The translations under genes and the position numbers were made by a program. A DNA stretch of 64,000 nt from Geomonas propionica. Lineage in GTDB: Bacteria > Desulfobacterota > Desulfuromonadia > Geobacterales > Geobacteraceae. Shown here in pieces: positions 8,176 through 17,239 of the stretch; within the stretch, counting starts at the first letter, position 1; the number at the start of each line of letters is the position of its first letter. Where the stretch lies: contig NZ_JAEMHK010000005.1 of assembly GCF_016458235.1 (NCBI RefSeq), positions 186,001 to 250,000 on the forward strand. The letters are read 5' to 3'. The notes beneath the pieces were generated by a model. The model was not told where the DNA came from. It ran no database searches and was given only the letters and a program-made list of their open reading frames with translations.

Positions 8176-9156
8176 ATGTCATTGATTGATACCTACGGCA
8201 GGCGCATCAACTACCTGCGCCTCTCGGTTACCGACCGCTGCAACATGCGCTGCAGCTACTGCATGCCGGAAGAGGGCGTCGAGAAGCTGAGCCACTGCGA
8301 GATGCTCTCCTACGAGGATCTGCTCCGGATCTCCGCCGAAGCGGTCGCCGCCGGGATAGAGAAGATCCGCGTCACCGGGGGGGAGCCGCTGGTGCGCAAA
8401 GGGATCGTCGAGTTCCTGGCGCGCCTGGCCGCACTGCCGGGCTTGAAGGAGCTGGTGCTGACCACCAACGGCCTGCTGCTCAAGGAGATGGCACAGGGGC
8501 TCAAGGAGGCCGGAGTGCAGAGGCTCAACGTGAGCCTCGACTCGTTGAAACCCGAAACCTTTGCCGCCATCACCCGCGGCGGAGAGCTGCAGCGTGTTTT
8601 AGACGGACTCGACGAAGCGGAGCGGGTCGGTTTTCCGCCGCACAAAATCAACGTGGTGGTGATGCGCGGGGTGAACGATGACGAGATCCTCGATTTCGCA
8701 GCTCTGACCCTGAAGCGTCCCTACGCGGTGCGTTTCATCGAGTACATGCCCACCAGCGGCGACGCGGACTGGCGCGATCTCACGGTACCGGGTGCCGAGA
8801 TCAGGGAGCGCATCGCCCGCGTGTACACCATCGAGGAGAGCACCAACAGCGAGCGCTCCGGTCCGTCCAAGAACTTTCAAATCCAGGGTGCTCCTGGGTC
8901 GCTGGGCATCATTACCGCCATGACCGGGCACTTCTGCGACGGCTGCAATCGCCTGCGGGTGACCGCCTCCGGGGTGGCCAAGGGATGCTTGTTCTCCGGC
9001 GCGGGCGTGGACCTGAAACCGGTCTTGGCGACCGGTGACGACGAACTGTTAGGCAAGGAAATCCGGCGTATCGTGGCGGCCAAACCGGGGCGGCACGAGG
9101 TCACCGACGAAGGTGTTGAAACCAAACCATTCGCCATGTCCCGCGTAGGCGGGTAA
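8176..9156 (+). CDS. moaA: GTP 3',8-cyclase (radical SAM)
   Basis: A 326-residue radical-SAM enzyme that, with MoaC, converts GTP to cyclic pyranopterin monophosphate. The N-terminal cluster motif is CNMRCSYC (CxxxCxxC). SAM-binding TGGEPLVR and the C-terminal substrate cluster CDGCNRLRVTASGVAKGC (CxxC...C) are intact. The protein ends in the Gly-Gly pair (SRVGG) required in characterised MoaA proteins. AGGAAATATT precedes the ATG. A MOSC gene follows 16 bases downstream. Confidence 0.97.
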   Translation: MSLIDTYGRRINYLRLSVTDRCNMRCSYCMPEEGVEKLSHCEMLSYEDLLRISAEAVAAGIEKIRVTGGEPLVRKGIVEFLARLAALPGLKELVLTTNGLLLKEMAQGLKEAGVQRLNVSLDSLKPETFAAITRGGELQRVLDGLDEAERVGFPPHKINVVVMRGVNDDEILDFAALTLKRPYAVRFIEYMPTSGDADWRDLTVPGAEIRERIARVYTIEESTNSERSGPSKNFQIQGAPGSLGIITAMTGHFCDGCNRLRVTASGVAKGCLFSGAGVDLKPVLATGDDELLGKEIRRIVAAKPGRHEVTDEGVETKPFAMSRVGG

Positions 9157-9172
9157 GGCAGAAGGAGAAGGC

Positions 9173-9601
9173 ATGATCGGAAAGATAATCGCCGTCAATA
9201 TCAGCAAGAACAAAGGGGAGAGGAAGACCCCGGTACCCGAGGTCACTCTGCGCGAGGAGCACGGCATCGTCGGCGACGGCCATGCCGGCGACTGGCACCG
9301 CCAGGTGAGCCTGTTGGCCCAAGAGAGCATTGCCAAGATGCAGGCGCTCGGGCTGGATGTGAAAGAAGGGGATTTCGCCGAGAACATCACCACTGAAGGG
9401 GTGGACCTGGTGAGCCTCCCCATCGGGGCCAAGATCGAGTTGGGCGAGACCCTCCTCGAAGTGACCCAGATCGGCAAGGAATGCCATACCCGCTGCGCCA
9501 TCTACTACCAGGCCGGCGACTGCGTCATGCCCAAGGAAGGGATCTTCGCCCGGGTGCTCAGGGGCGGGGTGGTGCGGCCGGGGGACAAGGTCGTCGTGTA
9601 G
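9173..9601 (+). CDS. MOSC-domain protein
   Basis: A 142-residue single MOSC (Moco sulfurase C-terminal) domain protein. GIVGDGHAG, the SLLAQESI segment, GDFAENITTEGVDL and the conserved Cys in QIGKECHTRC mark the family. MOSC proteins bind or hand over molybdenum cofactor or its sulfur, and this stand-alone form often sits beside moaA or mog. GAAGGAGAAGGC precedes the ATG and moaA ends 16 bases upstream, so the two form one operon ended by a strong terminator. The precise reaction is not known from sequence. Confidence 0.9.
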   Translation: MIGKIIAVNISKNKGERKTPVPEVTLREEHGIVGDGHAGDWHRQVSLLAQESIAKMQALGLDVKEGDFAENITTEGVDLVSLPIGAKIELGETLLEVTQIGKECHTRCAIYYQAGDCVMPKEGIFARVLRGGVVRPGDKVVV

Positions 9602-9642
9602 TTGGGCCGACTGCCGGGGGCGTGTGCGCTTTTGGTGGGGAC

Positions 9643-9678
9643 ATGGACCCAGTAGACCTGGTGGACGCTGTGGACCTG
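9643..9678 (+). repeat. Four imperfect 9-bp tandem units
   Basis: Units ATGGACCCA, GTAGACCTG, GTGGACGCT and GTGGACCTG follow each other between the MOSC stop and its terminator. No function can be assigned. Confidence 0.5.
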
Positions 9679-9696
9679 CAACAGATCTAAAACTGA

Positions 9697-9737
9697 AACG
9701 GCCGCGTAGCGCTTGGCGCTCGCGGCCGTTTTTTTGT
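9697..9737 (+). terminator. Terminator of the moaA-MOSC operon
   Basis: AACGGCCGCG (9698-9707) pairs with CGCGGCCGTT (9721-9730), with an inner AGCGC/GCGCT, followed by TTTTTTT. It also separates this operon from the leftward kinase gene. Confidence 0.95.
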
Positions 9738-9751
9738 GTGGGGGAGGGGAC

Positions 9752-11740
9752 TCAGTGCTCGCAGGGGAGGAGCACGGTGAAACTGCTCCCGCGACCGGGT
9801 ATGCTCTCCACGTCGATGCAGCCGCCGTGCTCCCTGATGATGCCGTAACTCACCGACAACCCCAGTCCGGTGCCGTTGGCCTTGGTGGTGTAAAAGGGGT
9901 TGAACACCTGCCTCAGGTTCTCCAGCGCGATACCGACCCCGGTGTCGGAAACCTTCACCTCGTAATTGTCCCCGCTCCCCACCGGCGCGCTCCTGATGTC
10001 GAGCACGCCCCCCTCGGGCATCGCCTGCACCGCGTTCAGGATCAGGTTGGTGAACACCTGCCGTAGCTGGTCCTGGTCCCCTTCGACGACGGCGACTTCC
10101 TCCGCGTAGAACTCGAACACCTCGATCTTCTCCAGGGAAACCTGGTGCCCGATCTGCCCAACGATCTCGTGCAACAGCTCGTTTAGGTGCACCTCGCCGC
10201 GCTCCATCTGCTCGCGTCGGGCGAACTTCAACAGGTTGGACACGATCCGCTCCACCCGCTTCACCTGCTGAAAGATGGTATCCACTTCCTCCCGGTTGGG
10301 CGCGTCCTCCGGGACCGAGAGTTGCAAAAGCTCGGTGTTGCCGCGGATGATCGCCATCGGGTTGTTGATCTCGTGGGCCACACCCGCCGCCAGTTCGCCG
10401 ATGGCCGCCAGCTTCTCGACCCGCAACAGTTCCTCGCGCGTCTGCACCAGGAGCCGGTTCTTCTCCTCCAACTCTGCGGTCCTCAACTGCACCTTCTGCT
10501 CCAGGTTCCGGTTCAGCTCGATGATGCTGTCCTCGCGCTCGGCAAGCGACTGGCTCATGTCGTTGAAACGCCCGGCCAGGTCGCCGATCTCGTCGCGCGA
10601 ATCGATGGTGCTCTTCACGTCCCGCTCGCCCGCCGCCACCCGCCGCGTCAGAAGCTCCAGTTCCTTGATCGGTTGCGCCAGCTTACGTCCCAGAAAGCCC
10701 GACATCGAGACCCCGGTGAGCCCGCTCAAAAGGAGCACGAAGCTCAAGAGGACGGCCATGTCGGTCTTCACCGCCGAGTAGTGGCTCTCCAGCATCCCCA
10801 CGTAGAGCGCCCCGATTGGGACCCCCTGCAGCGACAGGATCGGCTCGTAGGCAGTCAGGTGCCAGTCGTTGACAACGAAGGCCCGTCCCACCCACTTGGC
10901 CCCCTTCAACAGGACGCGGTCGTACACCGGCGCCGAGAGCTTGGTGCCGATGGCGCGGCTGCCGTCGGTGTTGGGGACGTTGGTGGCGATCCTCACGTCC
11001 CCTTGGAAGATGGTGGAGTTGCCCACGTCGCGGCCGTTTGACTTGGCCCCTTCGTAGACCACGGTCTTGATCTTGTCCACCAGCTTCTTGTTGTTGTTCA
11101 ACAGCACGCCGCCGTAGAGGGCACCCACCACGTTGCCGACGGGGTCCCTAACCGGCGCGGCAACGAAGAGGAACATGGCGCCGTTGAGCGGGGCGGGCGG
11201 GGTCGGGTCGGACTTGATACCGGCCACCTGGACGTGCGCCTGGCGCACCAAGTCCTCCCCCTCCAAGGAGAGCTCGGTGGTCGGAATGATGGTGGTGCCG
11301 CTTACCAACTCCCCTTTGAGCGCGCGCGCCACAAACTGGTTGCGCAGCTTCTCGTCGCCGAACTGCTTCGGGTTATTGGCGCGGAAGATCACCTTGCCGG
11401 AGGCGTCCACCGCCGCCAGGATGTCGAGGTGCTCACTCTTGCGTACCGGCGAGAGGGTGGCCGCCAGGGCGCGCTGGTCCGCGGCCGCGACGGTCTCCGA
11501 GGTTCTGCCGAAGGATGCGGAGAGTTTCACCGCGTCGTAGAGGCGGGTCAACTCGTTCAGGTACGCCTCGCGCGCCACGGAAAGGTCGTAGCGCACCTTT
11601 TCCTGCGCCTGGGCGGCCACCTTGGCGCTCAGGATGAAGACACCGGCCATCCAGCAGATCAGGATGGCGATCGCCAGCGGGATCAGGGTCGCGACGGTGA
11701 GCTTGGTCTTGATGGGAAAACGGAGCCTGGGGATGTTCAT
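9752..11740 (-). CDS. Cache-domain sensor histidine kinase, divergent to formate dehydrogenase
   Basis: A 662-residue inner-membrane kinase. A transmembrane segment lies at about 15-36, a ~290-residue periplasmic double-Cache-like sensor follows (YGGVLLNNN, GRAFVVNDW, ALYVGMLE), then a second membrane segment (~330-352), HAMP, coiled coil, HisKA with His456 in AAGVAHEINNP, and an HATPase with NAVQAMPEGG and GTGLGLSVSYGI. It overlaps the upstream sigma-54 activator gene by 4 bases (ATGA), so the two are one operon and a cognate pair. The divergent formate dehydrogenase operon is the obvious target. The ligand is unknown; a small carboxylate such as formate is an inference from context. Confidence 0.93.
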   Translation of the reverse strand: MNIPRLRFPIKTKLTVATLIPLAIAILICWMAGVFILSAKVAAQAQEKVRYDLSVAREAYLNELTRLYDAVKLSASFGRTSETVAAADQRALAATLSPVRKSEHLDILAAVDASGKVIFRANNPKQFGDEKLRNQFVARALKGELVSGTTIIPTTELSLEGEDLVRQAHVQVAGIKSDPTPPAPLNGAMFLFVAAPVRDPVGNVVGALYGGVLLNNNKKLVDKIKTVVYEGAKSNGRDVGNSTIFQGDVRIATNVPNTDGSRAIGTKLSAPVYDRVLLKGAKWVGRAFVVNDWHLTAYEPILSLQGVPIGALYVGMLESHYSAVKTDMAVLLSFVLLLSGLTGVSMSGFLGRKLAQPIKELELLTRRVAAGERDVKSTIDSRDEIGDLAGRFNDMSQSLAEREDSIIELNRNLEQKVQLRTAELEEKNRLLVQTREELLRVEKLAAIGELAAGVAHEINNPMAIIRGNTELLQLSVPEDAPNREEVDTIFQQVKRVERIVSNLLKFARREQMERGEVHLNELLHEIVGQIGHQVSLEKIEVFEFYAEEVAVVEGDQDQLRQVFTNLILNAVQAMPEGGVLDIRSAPVGSGDNYEVKVSDTGVGIALENLRQVFNPFYTTKANGTGLGLSVSYGIIREHGGCIDVESIPGRGSSFTVLLPCEH

Positions 11741-13104
11741 GAGGGGATGGTGATCTCGTATTCCGCTATCTTACGATCCAGCGTCTTCCTGGAGATGCCC
11801 AGGATCTCGGCGGAGCGGCTTTTGTGGTAGCCGGTGCCGAGCAGGGTGCGCTCGATGTGCGCCTTCTCCATGTTCTCCAGGGAAACCAGTTGCGGCTCGG
11901 CGGGCGCCGCCGCGACTTTTTGCTGTCTGCGCCAGATAGGGAGTTCTTTCGGGGTAACCAGCGGGGTGCGGGCCAGGATGACGGCGCGCTCCATGACGTT
12001 TTCCAGCTCCCGGATGTTGCCGGGCCAGTCGTAGCCGCACAGAATCTGCAGCGCCTCCGGCGTGACGCCGGTCACCTCTTTTTTCATCTTGAGGCTGTAT
12101 TTTTTCAGGAAGTGCTGGGCCAGCGGCTCGATGTCGTCCCTTCTATCGCGCAGCGGGGGGAGGGGGATGTTGATCACGTTCAGCCGGTAGTAAAGGTCCT
12201 CGCGGAACCTTCCGGAGCGCACCTCCTCCTCGAGGTCCTTGTTGGTGGCGGCGACGAAGCGGATGTCGGCGCTCTTGCTGCGGGTGGCGCCCACGGGAAT
12301 GAAGTCGCGCTCCTGTATCACGCGCAGGAGTTTCGCCTGGATGGGGAGGCTCATGTCGCCGATCTCGTCCATGAACAGGGTGCCGCCGTCGGCTTCCTCG
12401 AGAAGCCCCTTCTGGTGCGTGATGGCGCCGGTGAAGGCACCGCGCACGTGGCCGAAGAGTTGGCTCTCCAGGAGGGTTTCGGTTAGGGCGGCGCAGTTGA
12501 TGGAGAGGAAGCGGCGCTCGCGCCGGGGGCTGTTGTAGTGGATGGCGCCTGCGATCAGCTCCTTACCGGTGCCGGACTCGCCCAGCACCAGGATGTTGGC
12601 CTCGCTGGCCGCCACCTGCAGGGTGAGATCGTAGGTCTCCTGGAACACCGCGCTTCTGAAGATGATGGCATCCTGCAGGATGGGCTTGCCCAGCTCGGAT
12701 TTCAACGCCCTGTTTTCCTGCAGGAGCTGCTCCTTCTCCAGGGCGTTCTTCAGGACGCTCAGGATCTTTTCCTTGGGAAAAGGTTTGGTCACGTAGTCGT
12801 AGGCGCCAAGCTTGATGGCCTCCACCGCGGCGTCGATGGTGCCGAATGCGGTCATGATGATGATGGGGAGCGAGGGGCGGATCTGCTTCACCTCCTGCAG
12901 CACGCTGATGCCGTCGAGGTCGGGCATCCTGACGTCTTGCAAAAGCAGGTCCGCGTCGCCGGGGTCCCCCTCGCGCAGCCGGCGCAACAGTTGCGAACCG
13001 GCGTTGAAGGTCTCCACCGAGTACCCCTGGGTCTGCAACAGCTTCTTCAGGTAGATGAGGATACCTTCCTCGTCATCGCAGATCAGAATTCTTTCTTGTG
13101 TCAT
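11737..13104 (-). CDS. Sigma-54-dependent NtrC-family response regulator (probable regulator of fdh)
   Basis: 455 residues: receiver (1-~120; DDEEG, Asp57 in LQDVRMP, Lys in TKPFPKE), AAA+ domain (~140-375; Walker A GESGTGKE, GAFTGA loop, Walker B GGTLFMDEIGDM, R-finger region FREDLYYRLNV) and a Fis-type helix-turn-helix at the C-terminus (AEILGISRKTLDRKI). Intact GAFTGA indicates a true sigma-54 activator. ATG 13104 is favoured over the longer frame because GAGGAACG lies upstream and MTQERILICDD is the usual beginning. A 19-bp palindrome 55 bases upstream and a -24/-12 promoter of the divergent fdhA suggest it activates fdh and may regulate itself. Confidence 0.93.
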   Translation of the reverse strand: MTQERILICDDEEGILIYLKKLLQTQGYSVETFNAGSQLLRRLREGDPGDADLLLQDVRMPDLDGISVLQEVKQIRPSLPIIIMTAFGTIDAAVEAIKLGAYDYVTKPFPKEKILSVLKNALEKEQLLQENRALKSELGKPILQDAIIFRSAVFQETYDLTLQVAASEANILVLGESGTGKELIAGAIHYNSPRRERRFLSINCAALTETLLESQLFGHVRGAFTGAITHQKGLLEEADGGTLFMDEIGDMSLPIQAKLLRVIQERDFIPVGATRSKSADIRFVAATNKDLEEEVRSGRFREDLYYRLNVINIPLPPLRDRRDDIEPLAQHFLKKYSLKMKKEVTGVTPEALQILCGYDWPGNIRELENVMERAVILARTPLVTPKELPIWRRQQKVAAAPAEPQLVSLENMEKAHIERTLLGTGYHKSRSAEILGISRKTLDRKIAEYEITIPS

Positions 13105-13158
13105 TTTGGGGCGTTCCTCGCTTCTTTCCCGCGCCGTTGCTGAAGGTCCCGTCTTGGA

Positions 13159-13194
13159 CAAAATGTCACACATTTTGACAAAACGACACATTTG
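13159..13194. promoter_or_regulatory. Candidate activator binding sites (enhancer) for fdh
   Basis: A perfect palindrome CAAAATGT-CAC-ACATTTTG (13159-13177) is followed at once by a degenerate copy, CAAAACGACACATTTG (13179-13194). The pair lies about 130 bases upstream of the fdhA -24 element, a usual distance for NtrC-type activators, and about 60 bases from the regulator's start codon. Confidence 0.6.
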
Positions 13195-13256
13195 TTAATT
13201 AAAGTTAATCTTGTCGAAATTCCCGACTGGCGCAGACAACATTATCATTTCGAAGG

Positions 13257-13295
13257 TTTACGGTACACAACTATTTTTGCCGTAAACGTTTACGG
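13257..13295. promoter_or_regulatory. Palindrome CCGTAAACGTTTACGG and half-site abutting the fdh promoter
   Basis: A perfect 16-bp palindrome at 13280-13295 ends 2 bases before the -24 element. A lone TTTACGG lies at 13257-13263, 32 bases upstream of the right-hand half. The placement suits a second regulator, repressor or co-activator, distinct from the sites at 13159-13194. Confidence 0.5.
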
Positions 13296-13297
13296 GC

Positions 13298-13313
13298 TGG
13301 CATGCCTATTGCC
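13298..13313 (+). promoter_or_regulatory. Sigma-54 (-24/-12) promoter of the formate dehydrogenase operon
   Basis: TGGCATGCCTATTGCC matches the consensus TGGCAY-N5-TTGC with GG and GC exactly 10 bases apart. Transcription would start near 13324, about 50 bases before the fdhA ATG. Confidence 0.85.
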
Positions 13314-13373
13314 GTATACGCGGTGCTTATTAAGCGTCGACGACGTTTATCATGGAAAAAGGAGAGATTCAAC

Positions 13374-16300
13374 ATGGCTGTTTCACGACGGGAGTTTCTG
13401 CAGGGGGGGGCGGCTGCTGCAGCGCTGATCCTCTCCGGCAAAAAAGCGGAAGCGGGCGGAGCAGACGGCTCGCAGATGCGCACCAAAGGGCTGAAAAGCT
13501 CGACCACCATCTGTCCTTTCTGCGCGGTGGGCTGCGGCCTTGTGGTTCATACCAAGAACGGCAAGATCGTCAACATCGAGGGGGACACCCAGCACCCGAT
13601 CAACCAGGGGGCTCTCTGCTCGAAAGGCAGCGCGCTGTTCCAGGTGGCCAACAACGAGCGTCGTCTGCAGAAGGTGATGTACCGCGCCCCCGGCAGCGAC
13701 AAGTTCGAAGAGAAGTCGTGGGACTGGGCCCTGGAGCGCATCGCGCAGAAGATGAAAGATACGCGCGACAAGTCCTTCAAGGCCAAAGAGATCAACAAGA
13801 AGGACAACAAAGAGTACGTGGTTAACCGCACCGAGGGTATGGCATTCCTGGGCGGCGCAGGTCTGGACAACGAGGAGTGCTACCTCTGGAGCAAGTTCGC
13901 CCGCTCCATGGGGGTCGCTAACCTCGAACACCAAGCCCGAATATGACACTCCGCTACAGTCGCCGGTCTGGCGGCTTCGTTTGGACGTGGGGCAATGACC
14001 AACCACTGGATTGACCTGAGGAACGCTGACGCGATCCTCGCCATCGGCTGCAACCCGGCCGAGAATCACCCGATTTCCATGAAATGGATTGAGCAGGCGA
14101 TGGACAACGGCGGCAAGCTCCTCGCGGTAGATCCCCGTTTCACCAGGACCGGCTCCAAAGCCGACCATTACGCGCAGATCCGTCCGGGCACCGACATCGC
14201 CTTCCTGGGCGGCATGATCAACTACGCGCTGCAGAACAACATGATTCATGAGGAATACGTGCGCGAGTACACCAACGCCGCTTTCATCGTGAACGAGAAG
14301 TACGACTTCAACGAGGGGATCTTCTGCTCCTTCGACGACCAGGAGAAGACCTACGACCCGAAGGCCTGGGCCTACGCGGTCGACGGCGCCGGCAACCCCA
14401 AGCGCGACCACAGTCTGAAGGACCCGCGCTGCGTGTTCCAGCTCCTGAAGAAGCACTACTCCCGCTACACCGTGGACATGGTCTGCAACATCACCGGCAC
14501 CAAGAAGGAAGATTACATCGCCGTTGCCAAGGCCTTCTGCTCCACCGGCCGTCCGGACAAAGCGGGTACTATCCTCTACGCGATGGGCATCACCCAGTCC
14601 ACCCACGGCACCCAGAACGTGCGCGCGACCGCCATGCTGCAGATGCTGCTCGGTAACATCGGCATCGCCGGCGGCGGCGTCAACGCGTTACGCGGCGAGT
14701 CCAACGTCCAGGGTTCCTCCGACTACGGTCTGCTCTTCCACCTGCTGCCGGGCTACCTGAAGTCCCCGGAGTTCGACAACGTCGACCTGAAGGCCTACCT
14801 CGAGAAATGGACCCCGAAGACCAAGGACCCGAAGAGCGCCAACTGGTGGGGCAACACCCCGAAGTACACCGTGAGCCTCCTGAAAGCCTGGTACGGCGAC
14901 AACGCCACCAAGGAAAACGGTTTCTGCTACGACTACCTCCCCAAGAGAAGTGGCAACTACTCCTTCATGAAGCTGATGGAGAAGATGGGCAAGGGCGAGC
15001 TGCAGGGCCTCATCTGCATGGGCCAGAACCCGGCCGTGGGCGGCCCGGACTCGCTGAAGACCCGCGAGGCGCTCGGCAAGCTCGATTGGCTCGTCACCGT
15101 CGACCTCTGGGAGACCGAGACCTCCATCTTCTGGAAGCGCCCCGGCGTCAACCCGAAAGACATCAAGACCGAGGTCTTCATGCTGCCGGCAGCTTCCTCC
15201 GTCGAGAAGGAAGGTTCCATCTCAAACTCCGGCCGCTGGGCCCAGTGGCGCTACAAGGCCGCCGAGCCGGTCGGTGATGCGAAGAGCGACCTCTGGATCA
15301 TCAACCAGTTCGCCACCCGCGTGAAGAAGGCCTACGCGAAAGGCGGGACCTTCCCCGAGCCGATCACCAAGCTCTCCTGGAACTACGGCCAGGGCGAGGA
15401 GCCGGAAGTGCACATGGTGGCCAAGGAGATCAACGGCTACTTCACCAAGGACATGACCATCGTCGACAAGGACAAGACCCTGGAGTTCAAGGCCGGCGAC
15501 CAGGTCCCGATGTTCAAGTACCTCCAGGACGACGGCTCCACCGTTTCCGGCTGCTGGATCTACTGCGGCTCCTACACCAAGGAAGGGAACCAGATGGCGC
15601 GTCGCGATCTGGCCGACCCGACCGGCCTGGGCCTGTACCCGAAGTGGTCCTGGGCTTGGCCGGTAAACCGCCGCATCATCTACAACCGCGGTTCGGTCAA
15701 CCCGGACGGCATGCCGTTCAACCCCAAGCGCGCCGTCATCACCTGGGACGCCCTTGAGAAGAAATGGAAGGGCGACGTGCCCGACGGTCCCTGGCCGCCG
15801 ATGAACGACGCCAAGGAAGGGAAGTACCCCTTCATCATGCTGCCCGAAGGCCACGGTCGTCTCTACGCCCTGGACATGAAGGACGGTCCGTTCCCCGAGC
15901 ACTACGAGCCGGTGGAAAGCCCGGCCAAGAACCTCATGTCGAAGACCCAGACCAACCCGGCCGTCAAGATCCCGGCCAACATGTCGAGCGACACGGCGAA
16001 GTACCCGTTCGTCGGCACCACCTACAGGATGACCGAACACTGGCAGGCAGGCGCCATGACCCGTTCGCTCCCCTGGTTGGTTGAACTGGTCCCGACCATG
16101 TTCGTCGAGATCTCCCAGACGCTCGCTCGCGCCAAGGGGATCAGCAACGGCGATATGGTGAAGGTGACCACCGAGCGCGGCTCCATCGAGGCGAAGGCCC
16201 TGGTCACTTCCAGGCTGAAGCCGTTTAGCGTGCAGGGGAAAGAGGTAGAGCAGGTGGGTCTCCCCTGGCACTTCGGTTATGCAGGTCTTGCTACCGGCGA

Positions 16301-16403
16301 CTCCGGCAACGTACTTACGCCGTCGGTCGGTTGCGCGAACACGAGCATCCCCGAATTCAAGGCATTCCTCTGCAACATCGAGAAAGGGGGTAAACGCGCA
16401 TGA
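13374..16403 (+). CDS. fdhA: Formate dehydrogenase catalytic subunit, selenocysteine- and Tat-dependent
   Basis: A 1,009-residue molybdopterin (or tungstopterin) oxidoreductase that oxidises formate to CO2. The frame is interrupted only by TGA at 13944-13946, read as selenocysteine 191 in the family context EHQARI-Sec-HSATVAGLAASFGRGAM; both sides are in the same frame. A Tat signal (SRREFLQ, residues 4-10, then a hydrophobic stretch) places it in the periplasm. Cys47, 50, 54 and 82 bind a [4Fe-4S] cluster. Length and motifs match the FdnG family. Start ATG 13374 has AAAGGAGAG upstream. It is followed by iron-sulfur and membrane subunits and is driven by a sigma-54 promoter. Annotators may split it into two ORFs (13374-13946 and 13995-16403). 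Confidence 0.96.
13944..13985 (+). promoter_or_regulatory. UGA selenocysteine codon and bacterial SECIS hairpin
   Basis: After the TGA, CGCC (13961-13964) and GGCG (13970-13973) form a stem capped by GGTCT (13965-13969). The GGUCU apical loop 18 bases past the UGA matches the SelB-binding hairpin of E. coli fdhF and fdnG. Confidence 0.85.
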
Positions 16404-17239
16404 GCAGCGAGAACCAAGATTTCAACAAAAGCAAAGCATTCTTGATCGACATGACCAAGTGCACCGGCTGCCGTGGCTGCCAGGTCGCCTGTAAGCAGTG
16501 GAACCAGCTGGGCGCCGAGAAGACCGAGTTCTTCACCGGCGAAGGCTACCAGAACCCGCCGCTCATGTCGGAATACACCTTTACCCGTATCAAGTTCCGG
16601 GACTACGAGAAGAACGGGCAGAACGAGTTCGCCTTCTATAAAGAGATGTGCATGCACTGCAACGAGCCGGCCTGCGCATCGGTCTGCCCGGTAGGCGCCT
16701 TCAAGAAGACCAAGGAAGGCCCGGTCACCTATGACGCGGAGCGCTGCATCGGCTGCCGCTTCTGCATGGTCGCCTGCCCGTTCGGGGTGCCCAAGTACGA
16801 GTGGAGCAAGGCGCTGCCGCTGGTAAGAAAGTGCACTGGCTGCTACTCCAGGGTGAAGGAAGGGCAGAAGCCTGCCTGCGCCACCACCTGCGTTTCCGCC
16901 ATCACCTACGGCAACCGCGACGAGATGATCAAGGAAGCCAACAAGAGGATCGCGGCGCGTCCCGAGAAGTACCTGAAGAAGCTCTACGGCGCGGAAGAGG
17001 CGGGCGGCACCTCGGTCATCTACCTGACCGCGCTTCCCTTCGACGAACTGGGCTTCAAGCCGGTCACCAAGCGTCCGCTCCCGTCCTACACCTGGCAGGC
17101 GCTGCGCCTGGTCCCGGGCATCTTCTTGACCGTCGGCAGCTCGCTGTCGCTGCTTTCCTGGTTCAACCATAGGAAGGAGAGGATCGCCAAGGAAGAGGAG
17201 CAGAGAAAATCCGGCGCTACGCCGAAGGAGGAGAGCTAG
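16400..17239 (+). CDS. fdhB: Formate dehydrogenase iron-sulfur subunit
   Basis: A 279-residue electron-transfer subunit with four cysteine groups for four [4Fe-4S] clusters: CTGCRGCQVAC, CMHCNEPACASVCP, CIGCRFCMVACP and CTGCYSRVKEGQKPACATTC. A single hydrophobic segment near residues 232-252 (LVPGIFLTVGSSLSLLSW) anchors it in the membrane, as in FdnH/HybA. It starts within the fdhA stop (ATGA overlap), so translation is coupled. It passes electrons from FdhA to the membrane subunit. It lacks its own Tat signal and probably crosses with FdhA. Confidence 0.95.
   Translation: MSSENQDFNKSKAFLIDMTKCTGCRGCQVACKQWNQLGAEKTEFFTGEGYQNPPLMSEYTFTRIKFRDYEKNGQNEFAFYKEMCMHCNEPACASVCPVGAFKKTKEGPVTYDAERCIGCRFCMVACPFGVPKYEWSKALPLVRKCTGCYSRVKEGQKPACATTCVSAITYGNRDEMIKEANKRIAARPEKYLKKLYGAEEAGGTSVIYLTALPFDELGFKPVTKRPLPSYTWQALRLVPGIFLTVGSSLSLLSWFNHRKERIAKEEEQRKSGATPKEES

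Noticed and set aside
13302-13946. A truncated formate dehydrogenase gene (pseudogene) ending at 13946
   Set aside because: The stop is a UGA in the conserved Sec position with a SECIS hairpin, and the frame continues to 16403.
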